The notes beneath the pieces were generated by a model that ran no database searches, was not told the DNA's origin, and saw only the letters and a program-made list of their open reading frames with translations. A DNA stretch of 8,269 nt from contig VBLA01000217.1 in NCBI GenBank assembly GCA_005879245.1, forward strand, positions 1-8,269. Direction: 5' to 3'. Positions 6,754-8,269 of the stretch are shown here, piece by piece. Within the stretch, counting starts at the first letter, position 1. Each line of letters starts with the position of its first letter. This stretch comes from Deltaproteobacteria bacterium (GTDB lineage Bacteria; Desulfobacterota; Binatia; DP-6). Made by a program: the position numbers and the translations under genes.

Positions 6754-8064
6754 ATGGCCGCCATCCGCGAGGGCCCGCTGGCCGGAACCCGTATCGTCGA
6801 CCTCACCCGCCTCGGCTACGGCGCGCAGGCGACCGCGCTCTGCGGCGCCATGGGGGCCGAGGTGATCCGGGTGGAATCGCGGTCGCGCCCGGATCCGGTG
6901 CGGCTGATGCCGCCCTTCGTGCCGCTGCCCGGCGACCCGCTGCCGAAGGAGCCCGGGCTCGCGGCCGTCGCCACGCCCGACAAGGGCTTCAACCGCGGCG
7001 GCATCTTCTTCAAGTACAACACGGGCGGAAAGCGAAGCGTCGCGCTCAATCTGAAGGACCCGCGTGGCCTCGACCTCCTCCGTCGCCTCATCACGCGGGC
7101 CGACGTGCTGACCGAGAGCTTCTCCTCCGGTGCGCTCGTCCGGATGGGCCTACCCTACGAGGAGCTCCGCCGCTTGAAGCCCGACCTCGTCTACGTGAGC
7201 ATGTCTGGCCTCGGCCACCGTGGGCGGGACGCGGCCCACGTGACACTCGGGCCGACGGCGCAGGCGCTCACCGGGCTCACCTACATGCTCGGGCTGCCGG
7301 GCCGGCGGCCGGCGGGCTGGTCGTTCTCCTACCTCGACCACATGGGAGGCTATCTCGGCGCGTGTGCCATCCTACTCGGGCTGCATCACCGGAGCCTCAC
7401 GGGCGAAGGGCAGCACATCGACGTCTCGCAGATCGAGCCCGGCATCCCGCTCGCCGGTCCTGCCGCGCTCGACCGGCAGGCGAACGGGCGCTCCTATCGA
7501 CGTCCGGACACGCCACCCGGAAATCGCAGCGCCGCCCCCCCGATGGCGCCGCACAGCGTGTATCGATGCGCCGGCATCCAGCAGTGGGTGGCGATCGTCT
7601 GCCGGGACGACGACGACTGGCGCCGGCTCCGCGCCGCGATGGACGACCCGGAGTGGGCCCGCGACCCACGCTTCGACGACGTCGGGGGGCGGCAGGCGCA
7701 CGAGGACGAGCTCGACGAGCGCATCGCGAATTGGACCGCGTCGCAGGAGCGCTACGAGGTCGCAGACCGGGTCGCGGCCGCGGGCGTGCCGGCAGCCGCG
7801 GTGCAGGACGCGCGCGACCGCGTCGACCGGGACCCGCAGCTCCGGGCGCGCGGCTACTTCGTCCCTCTCCGCCACGCGGAGACCGGCGAATGGCCGTTCG
7901 AGCGCCCGCCCTTCCGGCTCTCGGACGGCGACGTTCATCCCGGGGGCGCCATTCGCCGGGGACCGCCGTGCATCGGCGAGGACACGCACGCCGTCCTCCG
8001 GGACCTGCTCGGTCTCGCCGACGCCGAGATCGCGGCGCTCGCCGAGGGCGGAGTGCTCGCGTGA
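6754..8064 (+). CDS. CaiB/BaiF family (class III) CoA-transferase
   Basis: A 436-residue class III CoA-transferase, a family that moves CoA between carboxylic acids through an aspartyl-CoA intermediate. It opens with GPLAGTRIVDLTRLGYGAQA and GAMGAEVIRVE, the CoA-binding N-terminal fold. Next come NTGGKRSVALNLKDPRGLDL and a DVLTESFSSGALVRMGLPYE segment. The catalytic aspartate is most likely Asp195 in SYLDHMGGYLGA. GEGQHIDVSQIE follows and the C-terminus carries RPPFRLSDG and GEDTHAVLRDLLGL. It is slightly longer than typical ~400-residue members because of an insertion at residues ~48-72 (PPFVPLPGDPLPKEP region). The gene is 7 bases after the kinase stop, and the start at ATG 6754 fits the family. 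Its 3' end overlaps the next CoA-transferase by 4 bases. The acyl donor and acceptor cannot be inferred from sequence alone. Confidence 0.92.
   Translation: MAAIREGPLAGTRIVDLTRLGYGAQATALCGAMGAEVIRVESRSRPDPVRLMPPFVPLPGDPLPKEPGLAAVATPDKGFNRGGIFFKYNTGGKRSVALNLKDPRGLDLLRRLITRADVLTESFSSGALVRMGLPYEELRRLKPDLVYVSMSGLGHRGRDAAHVTLGPTAQALTGLTYMLGLPGRRPAGWSFSYLDHMGGYLGACAILLGLHHRSLTGEGQHIDVSQIEPGIPLAGPAALDRQANGRSYRRPDTPPGNRSAAPPMAPHSVYRCAGIQQWVAIVCRDDDDWRRLRAAMDDPEWARDPRFDDVGGRQAHEDELDERIANWTASQERYEVADRVAAAGVPAAAVQDARDRVDRDPQLRARGYFVPLRHAETGEWPFERPPFRLSDGDVHPGGAIRRGPPCIGEDTHAVLRDLLGLADAEIAALAEGGVLA
8050..8053 (+). promoter_or_regulatory. Ribosome binding site for the second CoA-transferase
   Basis: GGAG lies seven bases before GTG 8061, within the last codons of the first CoA-transferase, and supports GTG as the real start. 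Confidence 0.5.
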
Positions 8065-8269
8065 CGGGTGGTCTCGCCGACCTCCGCGTGCTCGAGGTGA
8101 CGGACGAGAGCGGTGACCTCGCGGGCCGTCTGCTCGCCGGCATGGGCGCCGAGGTCGTGAAGCTCGAGCCCCCCGGACCCCCGGGCGGCAGCCCGAGCCG
8201 GAGGATCGGTCCCTTCTACCGCGACGATCCCCATCCCGACCGGAGCCTCCACTTCTGGCACTACAACGT
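8061..8269 (+). CDS. Second CaiB/BaiF family CoA-transferase, 5' part cut by window end
   Basis: The first 69 codons of a second class III CoA-transferase, starting at GTG 8061 in a GTGA overlap with the preceding stop. The translation has LADLRVLEVTDESGDLAGRL, then AGMGAEVVKLEPPGPPGGSP, the typical N-terminal fold and the GAEV(I/V)K(L/V)EPPG motif that contributes to CoA binding in this family. It continues past the window edge, so the catalytic aspartate is not visible. Tandem, translationally coupled CaiB/BaiF genes often encode the two subunits of one hetero-oligomeric enzyme, as in BbsEF-type benzylsuccinate CoA-transferase. That would be consistent here, but two separate enzymes remain possible. 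Confidence 0.85.
   Translation, partial: MTGGLADLRVLEVTDESGDLAGRLLAGMGAEVVKLEPPGPPGGSPSRRIGPFYRDDPHPDRSLHFWHYN

Noticed and set aside
1..8269. Mobile element, CRISPR array, tRNA or rRNA
   Set aside because: No transposase or integrase frame, no regularly spaced repeats and no RNA-gene signatures were seen on either strand.

Overview
This is a very GC-rich (roughly 70%), densely coding bacterial window in which every supported gene lies on the + strand, with overlaps or very short gaps. It looks like one long transcription unit that runs past the right edge. Composition, strong G/C at third codon positions and the mix of HyuA/HyuB-type enzymes, a hybrid kinase and paired CaiB/BaiF CoA-transferases suggest an environmental, probably uncultured high-GC bacterium (Rokubacteria, Binatota, a deltaproteobacterial or actinobacterial lineage). 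That placement is inference from gene content; no marker gene is present.

Left region (1-4274): a short non-coding leader with a stem-loop, then a HyuA-like ATPase/carboxylase subunit, a HyuB-like catalytic subunit, and a C-terminal part that joins the end of HyuB to a domain resembling the gamma subunit of acetone carboxylase. HyuA, HyuB and gamma-like parts together correspond to the beta, alpha and gamma components of acetone/acetophenone-type carboxylases. An ATP-dependent carboxylase is therefore as plausible as a hydantoinase or oxoprolinase. Both large genes are broken in this sequence. HyuA changes frame near 1491 and lacks the block that should carry its GGAGPLH-type motif. HyuB stops at 3610-3612 just after its LFGG motif, and the family sequence resumes in another frame with a conserved stretch missing. 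Each break is explained by an out-of-frame internal deletion, either a real mutation or an assembly error.

Middle (4296-6746): an 816-residue membrane-bound hybrid histidine kinase with MASE1 sensor, PAS, HisKA, HATPase and receiver domains. No DNA-binding output protein is encoded in the window.

Right (6754-8269): a complete CaiB/BaiF family (class III) CoA-transferase, followed with a 4-base overlap by the start of a second one cut by the window edge. Taken together the cluster could carboxylate (or hydrolyse) a ketone-like or cyclic substrate and then move CoA onto an acid product under control of the kinase. This pathway is inference from gene order; the substrate cannot be read from the sequence.
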